From assembly GCF_007923295.1 (NCBI RefSeq), contig NZ_VOIR01000011.1, forward strand, positions 124,001 through 188,000: a stretch of 64,000 nt of DNA. Reading direction: 5' to 3'. Positions 44,285-52,316 of the stretch are shown piece by piece; within the stretch, counting starts at the first letter, position 1; each line of letters opens with the position of its first letter. The DNA is from Agrococcus sediminis. Lineage in GTDB: Bacteria > Actinomycetota > Actinomycetes > Actinomycetales > Microbacteriaceae. Below the pieces are notes generated by a model that worked only from the letters and a program-made list of their open reading frames with translations, searched no databases and was not told the origin of the DNA. The position numbers were made by a program, and so were the translations under genes.

Positions 44285-44716
44285 TCAGGCGGCGTCCGCC
44301 TCCCGGCCGCTGCAGTCGGCGCAGACGCCGACGAACGTCACCTCCGCCGCCTGCACGGTGAAGCCGGGCGGGGCGTCGGCGTGCAGGCAGGGGGCCTCGC
44401 CGATGACGCAGTCGACGTCCTCGACGCGGCCGCAGCGCGCGCACAGCGCGTGGTGGTGGTTGTCGTCGACGCGGCGCTCGTAGCGCGCCGGCGAGCGCTC
44501 GGGCTCGAAGCGGCGCAGGAGCCCGGCGGCGGTGAGGTCGCCGAGCACGTTGTGCACCGACTGCACCGAGGTGTCGTGGCCGGCGGCCTCGAGCGCGCGG
44601 TGCACGCTCTCGGCGTCGGCGTGCGGCATGCGCTCGAGCACGTCGAGCACCGCGAGCCGCCCCTGCGTGACGCGGAGGCCCCGCTCGCGGAGCAGCTCGG
44701 CGTCGGTCTCGGTCAC
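44285..44716 (-). CDS. Fur-family regulator, PerR/CatR-like
   Basis: 143-residue winged-helix repressor ([37 protein letters not shown]) with the metal region [18 protein letters not shown] and [10 protein letters not shown]. The position upstream of catalase indicates a peroxide sensor of the PerR/CatR/FurA type rather than an iron or zinc regulator. GTG 44716 is chosen because TAGGGT ends 7 nt upstream; GTG at 44734 would overlap that promoter. A 128-nt spacer with no gene separates it from katA. Confidence 0.85.
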   Translation of the reverse strand: MTETDAELLRERGLRVTQGRLAVLDVLERMPHADAESVHRALEAAGHDTSVQSVHNVLGDLTAAGLLRRFEPERSPARYERRVDDNHHHALCARCGRVEDVDCVIGEAPCLHADAPPGFTVQAAEVTFVGVCADCSGREADAA

Positions 44717-44723
44717 GCTCCCC

Positions 44724-44751
44724 ACCCTAGCCACAATCGTGAACCGCTCAA
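44724..44751 (-). promoter_or_regulatory. Candidate leaderless promoter of the Fur-family gene
   Basis: TTGAGC (plus 44746-44751) and TAGGGT (44724-44729) are spaced by 16 nt on the minus strand, with the -10 ending 7 nt before GTG 44716. Overlapping inverted repeat AGCGG/CCGCT (44744-44759) could be an operator. Confidence 0.5.
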
Positions 44752-44794
44752 AGAAGCGGCGCGCCGGTGCGCGGCGCAGCGCGCCGCCCGCGCC

Positions 44795-44888
44795 GACTGG
44801 GGCGGCTGCGCCCGAGCGGGGCCGGCGCGCCCGACCCAGTCGGGCGCAGCGGCCCCACTCGCCGGCCGCTGGGCTGCCAGCAGCGGCC
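44795..44888. repeat. Cluster of overlapping inverted repeats between the sulfurtransferase and Fur-family genes
   Basis: Arms 44798-44813 and 44842-44857 pair over 16 nt with one mismatch. GACTGGG (44795-44801) pairs with CCCAGTC (44835-44841), which would exclude the first pairing in part. GGCCGCTG/CAGCGGCC (44864-44871, 44881-44888) forms a third hairpin 3 nt past the sulfurtransferase stop and can act as its terminator. Confidence 0.75.
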
Positions 44889-44891
44889 GCG

Positions 44892-45731
44892 TCAGGCGCC
44901 GGTCGCGACGGGGCGGCCCGAGTCGGCGCGGCCCCACTCCGACCACGAGCCGTCGTAGACGGCCACCGCGCGGCCGGCGAGCGTCGCGGCCAGCGCGATC
45001 ACGGCGGCGGTCACGCCCGAGCCGCAGCTCGCGACGATCGGCCGCTCCCCCGCCGCCGCCCGCAGCCGCTCGGCGAGCTGCTCCGGGGGCAGCATGCGGC
45101 CGCCCGGGGCGAGCGTCGCGTAGTGCAGCGATCCCGCGCCCGGCATGTGGCCGGCGCGCACGCCCTCGCGCGGGTCGGGCTCGTCGCCCGAGAACCGGCT
45201 CGGCGAGCGGGCGTCGAGCACGGCTGCCTCGCCCGACGCGAGCGCGACCGCGACGGCGTCCGCGTCGACGAGCGCCGACGCATCCCACCGCACGACGACG
45301 TCGCCGTCGCGACCGGTCGACGCCGCGACCGGGGCGAGCGGATGCCCCGCGTCGGCCCAGGCGGGCAGGCCCCCGTCGAGCACGGCCGCGTCGATTCCTG
45401 CGGCCCGCAGCATCCACCAGGCGCGGGCGCTCGAGAACAGCCCGGCCGCGTCGTAGGCGACGACCCGGTCGCCCGCGCGCACGCCGATCGCGCGGAGCGC
45501 GCGCTCGAAGTCGGCCGGCGCGGGCATGTCGTGCACGCCCACCGGGCCGAGCCCATCCGACTCGTCGTGGCGCGAGAAGGCGCCCTCGAGGTCGAAGCGC
45601 ACGGCGCCCGGGATGCCCTCGGCCGGCAGCGGGTCGCCCGAGCCCGGCGGCGCCATGCTCGCGTCGAGCACGACGAGGTCGTCGTCGCGCAGGTGCTCGG
45701 CCAACCAGTCGACATCCACGAGATCGCGCAT
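44892..45731 (-). CDS. sseA: Sulfurtransferase (3-mercaptopyruvate / thiosulfate type)
   Basis: 279-residue two-domain rhodanese. The active-site loop in the second domain reads [10 protein letters not shown], the CGSGVTA form typical of 3-mercaptopyruvate sulfurtransferase. The first domain (VDWLAEHLRDDDLVVLDASM, IPGAVRFDLEGAFSRHDE) lacks the cysteine, as usual. It transfers sulfane sulfur to thiols or cyanide. CAGGCT ends 7 nt before the ATG at 45731. A hairpin follows the stop. Confidence 0.9.
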   Translation of the reverse strand: MRDLVDVDWLAEHLRDDDLVVLDASMAPPGSGDPLPAEGIPGAVRFDLEGAFSRHDESDGLGPVGVHDMPAPADFERALRAIGVRAGDRVVAYDAAGLFSSARAWWMLRAAGIDAAVLDGGLPAWADAGHPLAPVAASTGRDGDVVVRWDASALVDADAVAVALASGEAAVLDARSPSRFSGDEPDPREGVRAGHMPGAGSLHYATLAPGGRMLPPEQLAERLRAAAGERPIVASCGSGVTAAVIALAATLAGRAVAVYDGSWSEWGRADSGRPVATGA

Positions 45732-45903
45732 GCGACCCAGCCTGCCAGGCCGCGTAGGCGGCGGCGTCAGGCCTCCGCGACCGACCGTGCGCCGCGGCTC
45801 AGCAGGTGCGGACCGAGCATTGGGGCGATCCGCAGCGCCATGCCCGGCGTGCCGGTGGGAGCGGCAGGGGTCGGCGCTTCGCCGCCTCGCGTGCCTCGCG
45901 TCC

Positions 45904-46359
45904 TCAGCTCGCCGCAGCCGTGATGTAGCCCATGAGCGGGAACGGCACCGAGGCCTCCACAGCACCGCCGCCGACGGCGGCGAGCCACGCCCAGCCGCCG
46001 AAGTACGCCAGCCCGACCACGACCCAGACGGCGATGACGCCGGCGATCTTCGCATCCACGGCGCGGACCGGATCCTGCGCCCATCGGTCGCGCGCGACGA
46101 GATGCGCCGCCACCGCGATCCCGATGGCGAGCAGGAAGACCCACAGCGAGGGCACGAGACGCAGCGTCACCGGGTCAGAGAGCCAGGTCTCGGACGAGCC
46201 GTCGCCGCTGATCATGCTCCAGCCCGTGACCGTGGCACTGCCCGATCCCGCGAACGCGTAGACGGCCAGGGGGATGATGGTCAGGGCGATCGCCGGCGGC
46301 AGGCGCTCGCCGGTGCGCACGCCATCGCCGTCCAGTCGCATCCGGGCGTGCAGGCTCAT
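45904..46359 (-). CDS. Unknown small membrane protein
   Basis: 151 residues, not recognised. It has hydrophobic segments near 22-38 (AIALTIIPLAVYAFAG), 70-92 (LVPSLWVFLLAIGIAVAAHL) and 110-135 (IAGVIAVWVVVGLAYFGGWA). The loop between the first two is polar with GSGSATVTGWSM. ATG 46359 has GATCAT 7 nt upstream. A 172-nt gap before the sulfurtransferase gene start holds no gene I can support. Confidence 0.55.
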   Translation of the reverse strand: MSLHARMRLDGDGVRTGERLPPAIALTIIPLAVYAFAGSGSATVTGWSMISGDGSSETWLSDPVTLRLVPSLWVFLLAIGIAVAAHLVARDRWAQDPVRAVDAKIAGVIAVWVVVGLAYFGGWAWLAAVGGGAVEASVPFPLMGYITAAAS

Positions 46360-46403
46360 GCTGCGGATGATCCCACGGCGAGCACCGCGGTGTCGAGGGA
46401 TCG

Positions 46404-47015
46404 TCAGCGCTGCTCGTCGGGGAACGCCGTGATGATCTGGCCGGAGCCGAGGCCGACGCCGACCGTGACCATCCAGGAGCGCTGCACCTCGCCGCCCTCG
46501 ACGTGCTCGACGAGCACGTCGTAGTTGACGATGTCGTCGCGGTACGCCTCGACGCGCGTCGGCTGCTCGAGCGCGCGGTCGATCGCGAACCACGCGACGT
46601 CCTCCCACTCGGCGCCGATGAGCGCCGCGAGCTCGTCGAAGTCGCCCGTGTGGCCGTCGGCGATGTGCCGCCAGCCCGCGCCGTCGGCGTTGCCGCACGT
46701 CATGCGCGCCTCGCCCGCGCGCACGTCGAGCTCGGGCCACGCGGCCCGGTCGAACAGCTCGAGCGTCTCGCGTCCCGACTCGCCCTCGCACTCGCCGTCG
46801 GGGTCGACGTCGTCGGCGACGGGGTCGAACACCCGCCCCTCGGCCGTCAGGTGCGGGCCGTCCGGTGCGGATGCGTCGCCGGGGGTGCCGCTCCCGGTCG
46901 CGGTCGGCTGCGGCCCAGGCCCAGGCCCGACGGCCGAGGTCGAGCAGCCCGCGAGCGTGACCGCGAGCACCAGCGCCGCGAGGGCGCCCGCGCCGACGGG
47001 CGCCGCGCGCCTCAC
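46404..47015 (-). CDS. Unknown lipoprotein
   Basis: 203 residues. The signal peptide (AALVLAVTLAGC) ends in a lipobox, then a Gly/Pro-rich spacer and an acidic globular domain with two cysteines (DGECEGESG and ARMTCGNADG) that may form a disulfide. No known family is recognised. The start overlaps the stop of the next upstream small membrane gene by 4 nt (ATGA at 47012-47015), so the three genes 46404-47862 form an operon that may build an envelope complex. Confidence 0.7.
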   Translation of the reverse strand: MRRAAPVGAGALAALVLAVTLAGCSTSAVGPGPGPQPTATGSGTPGDASAPDGPHLTAEGRVFDPVADDVDPDGECEGESGRETLELFDRAAWPELDVRAGEARMTCGNADGAGWRHIADGHTGDFDELAALIGAEWEDVAWFAIDRALEQPTRVEAYRDDIVNYDVLVEHVEGGEVQRSWMVTVGVGLGSGQIITAFPDEQR

Positions 47016-47284
47016 CGCTCGAAGCCCTCGCGCTTGTCGAGGTCGGCCGCCGAGCGGCCCTTGGGCTTGATCGCGAGCATCAGCGTCGCCGTGATGAGGA
47101 GCGTGCCGATGAAGCCGACGCCCCCGAACACGAGCGCGAGCACGACGTCGCGCACCGACAGCAGGATGACGAGTCCCACGAACGCGCCCGCGACGGCGGC
47201 GAACGCCAGGTACTCGAAGGGCTTCAGCCGCTGCCGCCGCGTGGGCTGGATGGGTCCGTCGTCGTGCTGCTGCTGCTCGCTCAT
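47012..47284 (-). CDS. Small two-helix membrane protein
   Basis: 90 residues. A polar N-terminus rich in Gln and Asp (MSEQQQHDDGPIQPTRRQRL) precedes two hydrophobic helices (YLAFAAVAGAFVGLVILL and FGGVGFIGTLLITATLMLAI) and a short charged tail KPKGRSAADLDKREG. Not assigned to a family. 4-nt overlaps to both neighbours. Confidence 0.7.
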   Translation of the reverse strand: MSEQQQHDDGPIQPTRRQRLKPFEYLAFAAVAGAFVGLVILLSVRDVVLALVFGGVGFIGTLLITATLMLAIKPKGRSAADLDKREGFER

Positions 47285-47862
47285 GCCTCGCTCCGCTCGC
47301 TCGTGGTGCGCGCCGGGCGTGCGGAGAGCGCCGCGAGCGCGTGGTAGACGCCGACGATGACGGCGTAGGCGCCGAGCATGCCGGTGAGGGTGACGGCGTC
47401 GCGCACGAAGGCGAACACCAGCCCCAGGATGATCGTGAGCACGCCGACAGCGCGCCAGTCGTGCACGAGCCGCAGCGTGCGCTGGTCGGTCTCGCCCCGC
47501 ATCCGCCACCAGCCGCGCAGCTCCAGCGCGCCGGTGACGAGCGCCCACGCCGCGACCAGCAGGCCGAGCGATGTCTCGGTGGGCGCGGCGAGCGCGAGCA
47601 CCACCGCGACGACGGCGACGAGCGCCGACCACGCAGCGGCCGGCACCGGCCAGCGAGCCGCGCCCGCAGGCACGAGCGCGCGGCCGAGCCACAGCGCAGC
47701 GGCGGTGCCGCCGGCCAGCACGGCGAGCGTCAGGAGCCCGACGAGCGGCGAGTGCAGCGGGATGAACGGCAGCGGCAGGCCGACGACGAGGGCCGGCACT
47801 GCGCGCATCGCAGGGAGGTGCCACGGAAGCAGCCTCTGCGAGGTGCTCGGTTGGGCGGTCAC
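47281..47862 (-). CDS. Polytopic membrane protein, DUF308/HdeD-like
   Basis: 193 residues with about six hydrophobic helices. The pattern of short helices ending ALVTGALELRGWWRM and VGVLTIILGLVFAFV resembles HdeD/DUF308 proteins linked to acid tolerance, but identity is weak by eye. GTG 47862 is chosen for AGGAGAG just upstream; a GTG 12 bases earlier is possible. First gene of the three-gene envelope cassette. Confidence 0.6.
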   Translation of the reverse strand: MTAQPSTSQRLLPWHLPAMRAVPALVVGLPLPFIPLHSPLVGLLTLAVLAGGTAAALWLGRALVPAGAARWPVPAAAWSALVAVVAVVLALAAPTETSLGLLVAAWALVTGALELRGWWRMRGETDQRTLRLVHDWRAVGVLTIILGLVFAFVRDAVTLTGMLGAYAVIVGVYHALAALSARPARTTSERSEA

Positions 47863-47974
47863 GGCTCTCCTCACGGTTCCCCCCGATCCTATCGCCGGTG
47901 CGGCACGCGGCCCGGCGCCGGAGCGCGGCGGCAGGACCGCCCCGGGCGGGCGCCGCCGCGGCTAGCCTGGCCGC

Positions 47975-49195
47975 ATGACCCTCGAGCGCCACCGCCCCTT
48001 CATCGAAGACCTCTACCGCGAGCTGCACGCGCACCCCGAGCTCTCGCTGCGCGAGCACCGCACCGCGGCACGCATGGCCGAGCTGCTGCGCGAGGCGGGC
48101 TACGAGACGCACGAGCAGGTCGGCGAGTCGACCGGCGTCGTCGGCATCCTCCGCCGCGGCGAGGGCCCGACGGTGCTGCTGCGCGCCGACATGGACGGCC
48201 TGCCGGTGACCGAGGTCGAGCAGGTGCCCTACCGCTCGACCGAGACCGACGACTGGGAGGGCCAGCGGGTGGGCGTCATGCACGCGTGCGGCCACGACAC
48301 CCACATGGCGTCGCTGCAGGGGGCCCTGCGCGTGCTCGCCGAGCAGGACGACTGGTCGGGCACGATCGTCGCCGTCTTCCAGCCCGCGGAGGAGCTCATC
48401 ACCGGCGCGCTCACGATGCAGGAGGGGCTGCGCGAGCTGCTGCCCGACGGCATCGACATCGCGCTCGGCCAGCACGTCTTCCCGGGCGCCGCCGGCGAGG
48501 TCTTCACCGCGCCCGGCCCCGTCATGGCCGGCAGCGACCACGTCATCGTCACCGTGCACGGCCGCGGCGGCCACGGATCGCAGCCCGAGAAGACGATCGA
48601 CCCGATCGTGCTCGCCGCCTCGATGGTCGTGCGCCTGCAGACGATCGTGTCGCGCGAGGTCGCGCCGTCCGACCGAGCGGTCGTCACGGTCGGCACGTTC
48701 CACGCCGGCACGAAGCAGAACATCATCCCCGAGCACGCGCGCTTCGAGATCAACATCCGCACCTTCGAGCAGCCGGTGCGCGACAAGGTGCTCGCCGCGA
48801 TCGAGCGCATCGTGCAGGGCGAGGCGCAGGCCGCCGGCGCGCCGCCCGCGACGATCGAGGCGGGCCCCGCGGCACCCCTGACCATCAACGACGACGCGGC
48901 GGCGGCGAAGCTCGGCGCCGCGTTCGACGCGGAGTTCGGCGAGCAGCACCTGCCCCAGGAGCCCGTGCTCGGCTCGGAGGACTTCAGCGACCTCCCCGCG
49001 ACGTGGGGCGCGCGCTACGTCTACTGGGTCTACGGCGGCTTCGACCCCGAGACGGTCGCCTCGGCACGGGAGCGCGGCACCTTCGACGTCGACGTGCCCT
49101 CGAACCACTCGCCGAACTTCATCCCCGTGATGCAGCCGACGCTCGACACGGCGACCCGCGCGATGGTCACGGCAGCCCGCACGTTCCTCGGCTGA
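47975..49195 (+). CDS. M20 family amidohydrolase (hippurate / N-acyl-amino acid hydrolase type)
   Basis: 406-residue metallohydrolase of the M20D group. Metal ligands are in MHACGHDTHMA, the base and second-site residues in VFQPAEELITGA, and the late ligand in EPVLGSEDFSDLP. YRELHAHPELSLREHRTAARM is the N-terminal family signature. It removes acyl groups from amino acids or indole conjugates; the acyl specificity is unknown. TAGCCT ends 6 nt before the ATG. Confidence 0.92.
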   Translation: MTLERHRPFIEDLYRELHAHPELSLREHRTAARMAELLREAGYETHEQVGESTGVVGILRRGEGPTVLLRADMDGLPVTEVEQVPYRSTETDDWEGQRVGVMHACGHDTHMASLQGALRVLAEQDDWSGTIVAVFQPAEELITGALTMQEGLRELLPDGIDIALGQHVFPGAAGEVFTAPGPVMAGSDHVIVTVHGRGGHGSQPEKTIDPIVLAASMVVRLQTIVSREVAPSDRAVVTVGTFHAGTKQNIIPEHARFEINIRTFEQPVRDKVLAAIERIVQGEAQAAGAPPATIEAGPAAPLTINDDAAAAKLGAAFDAEFGEQHLPQEPVLGSEDFSDLPATWGARYVYWVYGGFDPETVASARERGTFDVDVPSNHSPNFIPVMQPTLDTATRAMVTAARTFLG

Positions 49196-49213
49196 GCCGG
49201 GCCCGGGGCGCCG

Positions 49214-49230
49214 GGAATATCTGATATCCG
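49214..49230. promoter_or_regulatory. AT-rich palindrome upstream of the FMN reductase gene
   Basis: ATATCTGATAT (49217-49227) is a perfect palindrome in an otherwise GC-rich 99-nt gap, 67 nt before the start codon. It may be an operator or a -10 region for the reductase gene. Confidence 0.4.
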
Positions 49231-49294
49231 ACGGGGCGTTGGCCCAGACGGCGCAGCATCGCGCCGCACCCTGATCCACGGCCCGAGGAGACCC

Positions 49295-49873
49295 ATGTCC
49301 CGGCGCCCCCAGGTCGGCATCATCGTCGGCAGCACCCGTCCCGTCCGCGTCGGTCGCCCGGTCGCCGACGAGATCGCGACGCTCATCGAGGCCGCGGGCG
49401 GCGACGCCGTCATGCTCGACCTGGCCGAGATCGCGCTGCCGCTGCTCGACGAGGCGCTGCCGCCGGCCTCCGGCGTGCGCAGCCAGCCGCACTCGGTCGC
49501 CTGGGCCGAGCGCATCGACGCGCTCGACGGCGTCGTGTTCCTCACCCCCGACTACAACAGCGGCTACCCGGCGGCGCTCAAGAACGCGATCGACTACCTG
49601 AAGGCCGAGTGGGTCGACCTGCCCGCCGTCGTCGTCTCCTACGGCTGGTCGGGCGGCGCCTCGGCCGCCGCGCAGCTCACCGCCGTGCTCTCGTACATCG
49701 GCCTCGACCTGCAGGGCGAGGGCGTGCGGATGCCGTTCCAGCCGACCGACTTCGACGACGCGATGCGCATGGTCGACGCGAGCGCGTTCGTCGCCCGCTC
49801 CGCTGAGCCGCTCCGCGCGGCCGTCGCGCAGCTGGTCGAGGTCTCGGCGCAGGCGGAGCGCACCGCGGCCTGA
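49295..49873 (+). CDS. NADPH-dependent FMN reductase
   Basis: 192-residue flavodoxin-like reductase. VGIIVGSTRPVRVGRPVADE carries the FMN phosphate loop, and LTPDYNSGYPAALKNAIDYL is the isoalloxazine and active-site region of this family. It reduces quinones, nitro compounds or azo dyes. GAGGAG lies 5-10 nt before the ATG. A perfect terminator follows its stop. Confidence 0.9.
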   Translation: MSRRPQVGIIVGSTRPVRVGRPVADEIATLIEAAGGDAVMLDLAEIALPLLDEALPPASGVRSQPHSVAWAERIDALDGVVFLTPDYNSGYPAALKNAIDYLKAEWVDLPAVVVSYGWSGGASAAAQLTAVLSYIGLDLQGEGVRMPFQPTDFDDAMRMVDASAFVARSAEPLRAAVAQLVEVSAQAERTAA

Positions 49874-49890
49874 CCGCACCGCGCACACGA

Positions 49891-49930
49891 CGGGCGGATG
49901 CCCTGCTCACCCGGGCAGGGCATCCGCCCG
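49891..49930 (+). terminator. Terminator of the FMN reductase gene
   Basis: Perfect 16-bp arms (49891-49906 and 49915-49930) with an 8-nt loop, 18 nt after the stop. The arms contain GGATGC and GCATCC words. Confidence 0.85.
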
Positions 49931-49976
49931 TCCGTCATGTGCGGGCGGGCCCGCCGCCACTGCCTAGGCTGAGTGC

Positions 49977-50243
49977 ATGATCGCCGTCATCACCGCCTTC
50001 TCGGACGACCCGGCCCGCCTCGAGCTGCGCCCGCGCCACCGCGAGCTGCTGCAGGGCCTGCACGAGCGCGGCCTGCTCGCCGCCGCCGGCCCCTTCGAGG
50101 ACCAGTCGGGCGCGCTGCTGCTCTTCCACTCGGACGACGTCGACGAGGTCGAGGCGGCCCTCGCCGAGGACCCGTACTACGAGGCGCCGGGCGTGCGGGT
50201 CGTGACGATCCAGCCGTGGACCGTCGTCGCCGGCAGCCTCTGA
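49977..50243 (+). CDS. YciI family protein
   Basis: 88-residue ferredoxin-like-fold protein: RLELRPRHRELLQGLHERG has the conserved His, LLAAAGPFEDQSGALLLF the strand-turn, and AEDPYYEAPGVRVVTIQPW the C-terminal part. YciI-type proteins are small putative enzymes with a His/Asp pair. TAGGCT ends 6 nt before the ATG, with no ribosome site. Confidence 0.85.
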   Translation: MIAVITAFSDDPARLELRPRHRELLQGLHERGLLAAAGPFEDQSGALLLFHSDDVDEVEAALAEDPYYEAPGVRVVTIQPWTVVAGSL

Positions 50244-50267
50244 GCCGCAGCCCGCAGAGGGCAGCCG

Positions 50268-51161
50268 TCAGCGGCGCACGCCCAGCCGCGACAGCACGCG
50301 ATCGGCGAGCGGCTTGCCGCCCGTCTGGCAGGTCGCGCAGTACTCGAAGGTGCTGTCGGCGTAGATGACCTGCCGCACGGCGTCGCCGCACACGGGGCAC
50401 GCCTCGCCCTTGCGGCCGTGCACGCGCATGCCCTGCCGCTTCTCGGCCTTGAGCGACGAGACCGTGACGCCGCGCGCCCGCTCGACCGCCTCGCCGAGCA
50501 CCTGCTGCAGCGCCTCGTAGAGGCGGTGCACGTCGTCGGCCGGCATCGACGCCGGGTGGAACGGCGACATGCGCGCCGCGTGCAGGATCTCGTCGGAGTA
50601 GGCGTTGCCGATGCCGGCGATGCGGCGCTGGTCGCGCAGGACGCCCTTGATCTGGGCACGGCCGGCGTGCGCGAGGATGCCGGCGAAGCGCTCCTCGGTG
50701 AACGCCGGGTCCAGCGGCTCGGGACCGAGCGTCGCGATCGAGAGCACCTGGTCGGGGTGCGCGACGACGTGGATCGCGAGCCGCTTCTGCGTCGCCTGCT
50801 CGGTGAGGTCGACGCCGTCGCCGCCAACGCGCTCGTCGCCCTCGGCCCGCTCGAGCACGATGCGGGCGGCGAGCGGGCCCCGGCCGCGCCCCGCGGTCGG
50901 GCTCGGCGCCGCGTCGCGCCACCGCACCCATCCGGACCGCGCGAGGTGCACGACGAGGTGCAGCCCGCTATCGACCGAGAGCACGAGGTGCTTGCCCCGG
51001 CGGCCGACGGCGGTGAAGGCCGTGCCGTGCAGCGCGTCGACGGGCGGGTCGAAGGTCTTGAGCGCGGCGATCGACGGCACGTCGACGCGGCGGATCGTGC
51101 GGCCGATCAGGCGCTCGCCCAGATCGGCCGCCAGGGCCTCGACCTCCGGCAGCTCCGGCAT
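50268..51161 (-). CDS. Fpg/Nei family DNA glycosylase
   Basis: 297-residue base-excision repair enzyme. It starts MPELPEVEALA, placing the catalytic Pro2 and Glu3 after Met removal, and has the helix-two-turn-helix AGIGNAYSDEILHAA and a C-terminal zinc finger (CPVCGD and YCATCQTGG). Nei-like actinobacterial proteins share this; the exact preference (oxidised purine or pyrimidine) is not readable. Convergent with the YciI gene across 24 nt. CAGGAT ends 6 nt before the ATG. Confidence 0.9.
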   Translation of the reverse strand: MPELPEVEALAADLGERLIGRTIRRVDVPSIAALKTFDPPVDALHGTAFTAVGRRGKHLVLSVDSGLHLVVHLARSGWVRWRDAAPSPTAGRGRGPLAARIVLERAEGDERVGGDGVDLTEQATQKRLAIHVVAHPDQVLSIATLGPEPLDPAFTEERFAGILAHAGRAQIKGVLRDQRRIAGIGNAYSDEILHAARMSPFHPASMPADDVHRLYEALQQVLGEAVERARGVTVSSLKAEKRQGMRVHGRKGEACPVCGDAVRQVIYADSTFEYCATCQTGGKPLADRVLSRLGVRR

Positions 51162-51207
51162 GCATCCATCCTGCACGCCGCCGCTGACAGCGCGACGAGC
51201 GGATCGG

Positions 51208-52200
51208 CTACTGGCTCTTCAGCTTCAGCAGGCGAGCCTGCCCCTCCTCGCGCACCTCGACGAGCGCGCCGCGCGCGCCGATGAAGTCCGAGAACGAGCG
51301 GTGGCCGAGCGACTTCTCGTTGAAGACCGGGTCCATGCGCTTCATCTGCTCCTTGACGACGTTGGCGTGCAGCCACTCGTCGTCGCCCTTCTGGTGCAGG
51401 ATGCGCAGGGCCCGCTCGAGGAGGCCGGTCGCGGCGTCGCCGCGCTGCTCGGGCGTCATCGCGACCTCGTCCTGCGCCTGGGCGACCGACTCGCTCGTCG
51501 CGCGACGGCGGCGACGGGCCGGCGGCTGCTCGGGCGCGGCGACGGCCTCCGCCTCGGCCTGGATCTGCTTCGCCTCGGCGGGCGTGGGCTCCGGCGCATC
51601 CGGCTCGCCCTCGGGCTCGTCGAGCACGACCGGCTCGATGCCGGGCAGCGCGTCGTAGTCGGCGAACTCGTCGCACGCCGCGGCGAGCGACTTCGAGGTG
51701 CTGCCGGCGACGCCGATGCCGACCATGTAGCGGCCGAGCCGCTTCGTGCGCTGCGCGAGCGCGATGTAGTCGCTGTCGCCGGCGACGACGACGACGTGGG
51801 TGATGTTGTCGAGGCGGAAGAGATCCTCGACCACGTCGATCGAGAGCCGGATGTCGGCGCCGTTCTTGAGCGAGCGGGTGGTCGGGAACATCTGCACGAG
51901 GTCGACCGCGCGCGCGAGCAGCTGGTCGCGGTAGGCGGCGTGCGCGGGCACCGACCAGTCGGCGTAGGCGCGGCTCAGCACGATCGATCCGTAGCTCGAG
52001 GCGTAGTCGATGATGGCGCCGAGGTCGACGGTGGCCTGCGAGAAGCGCGTGCGCGCCTTCGACTCGCGGCCGTCGGCGGGCAGCGTGCGCACGCGATCGG
52101 TGTGGAAGGCGCCGCGGCCGTGGAGCTGGTCGTAGCGGGAGATGAGGATGTTGTCGAAGTCGATGTAGACGGCGACACGCGCCTCGGAGTCGGTGGGCAT
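51208..52200 (-). CDS. NYN domain protein with C-terminal OST-HTH/LOTUS domain
   Basis: 330 residues. Residues 8-170 form a NYN/PIN-like nuclease fold: VAVYIDFDNILISRYDQL, LKNGADIRLSIDVVEDL and VVVVAGDSDYIALAQRTKRL, with the acidic residues expected for metal. A charged linker at 175-250 (ARRRRRATSESVAQ) leads to a C-terminal domain near 255-328 (DEWLHANVVKEQMKRMDP, GHRSFSDFIGARG, VREEG) like OST-HTH/LOTUS RNA-binding modules. It should bind and possibly cleave structured RNA; targets unknown. CAGACT ends 6 nt before the ATG. Confidence 0.85.
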   Translation of the reverse strand: MPTDSEARVAVYIDFDNILISRYDQLHGRGAFHTDRVRTLPADGRESKARTRFSQATVDLGAIIDYASSYGSIVLSRAYADWSVPAHAAYRDQLLARAVDLVQMFPTTRSLKNGADIRLSIDVVEDLFRLDNITHVVVVAGDSDYIALAQRTKRLGRYMVGIGVAGSTSKSLAAACDEFADYDALPGIEPVVLDEPEGEPDAPEPTPAEAKQIQAEAEAVAAPEQPPARRRRRATSESVAQAQDEVAMTPEQRGDAATGLLERALRILHQKGDDEWLHANVVKEQMKRMDPVFNEKSLGHRSFSDFIGARGALVEVREEGQARLLKLKSQ

Positions 52201-52316
52201 GGCCCCAGTCTGGCAGGCGCCCGCCCGCACCACCGCTGGCGGCCCCGGTGTACGCTCGGGCCCGCAGCGCGGCTCGGCGGATGCGCGCGTGCGCACGGCG
52301 ACGACGGAAGGCCCTC

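Noticed and set aside
45732-45903. Small gene between the sulfurtransferase and the 151-residue membrane protein
   Set aside because: Open frames here have no start with a ribosome site or TANNNT signal and no protein-like composition.
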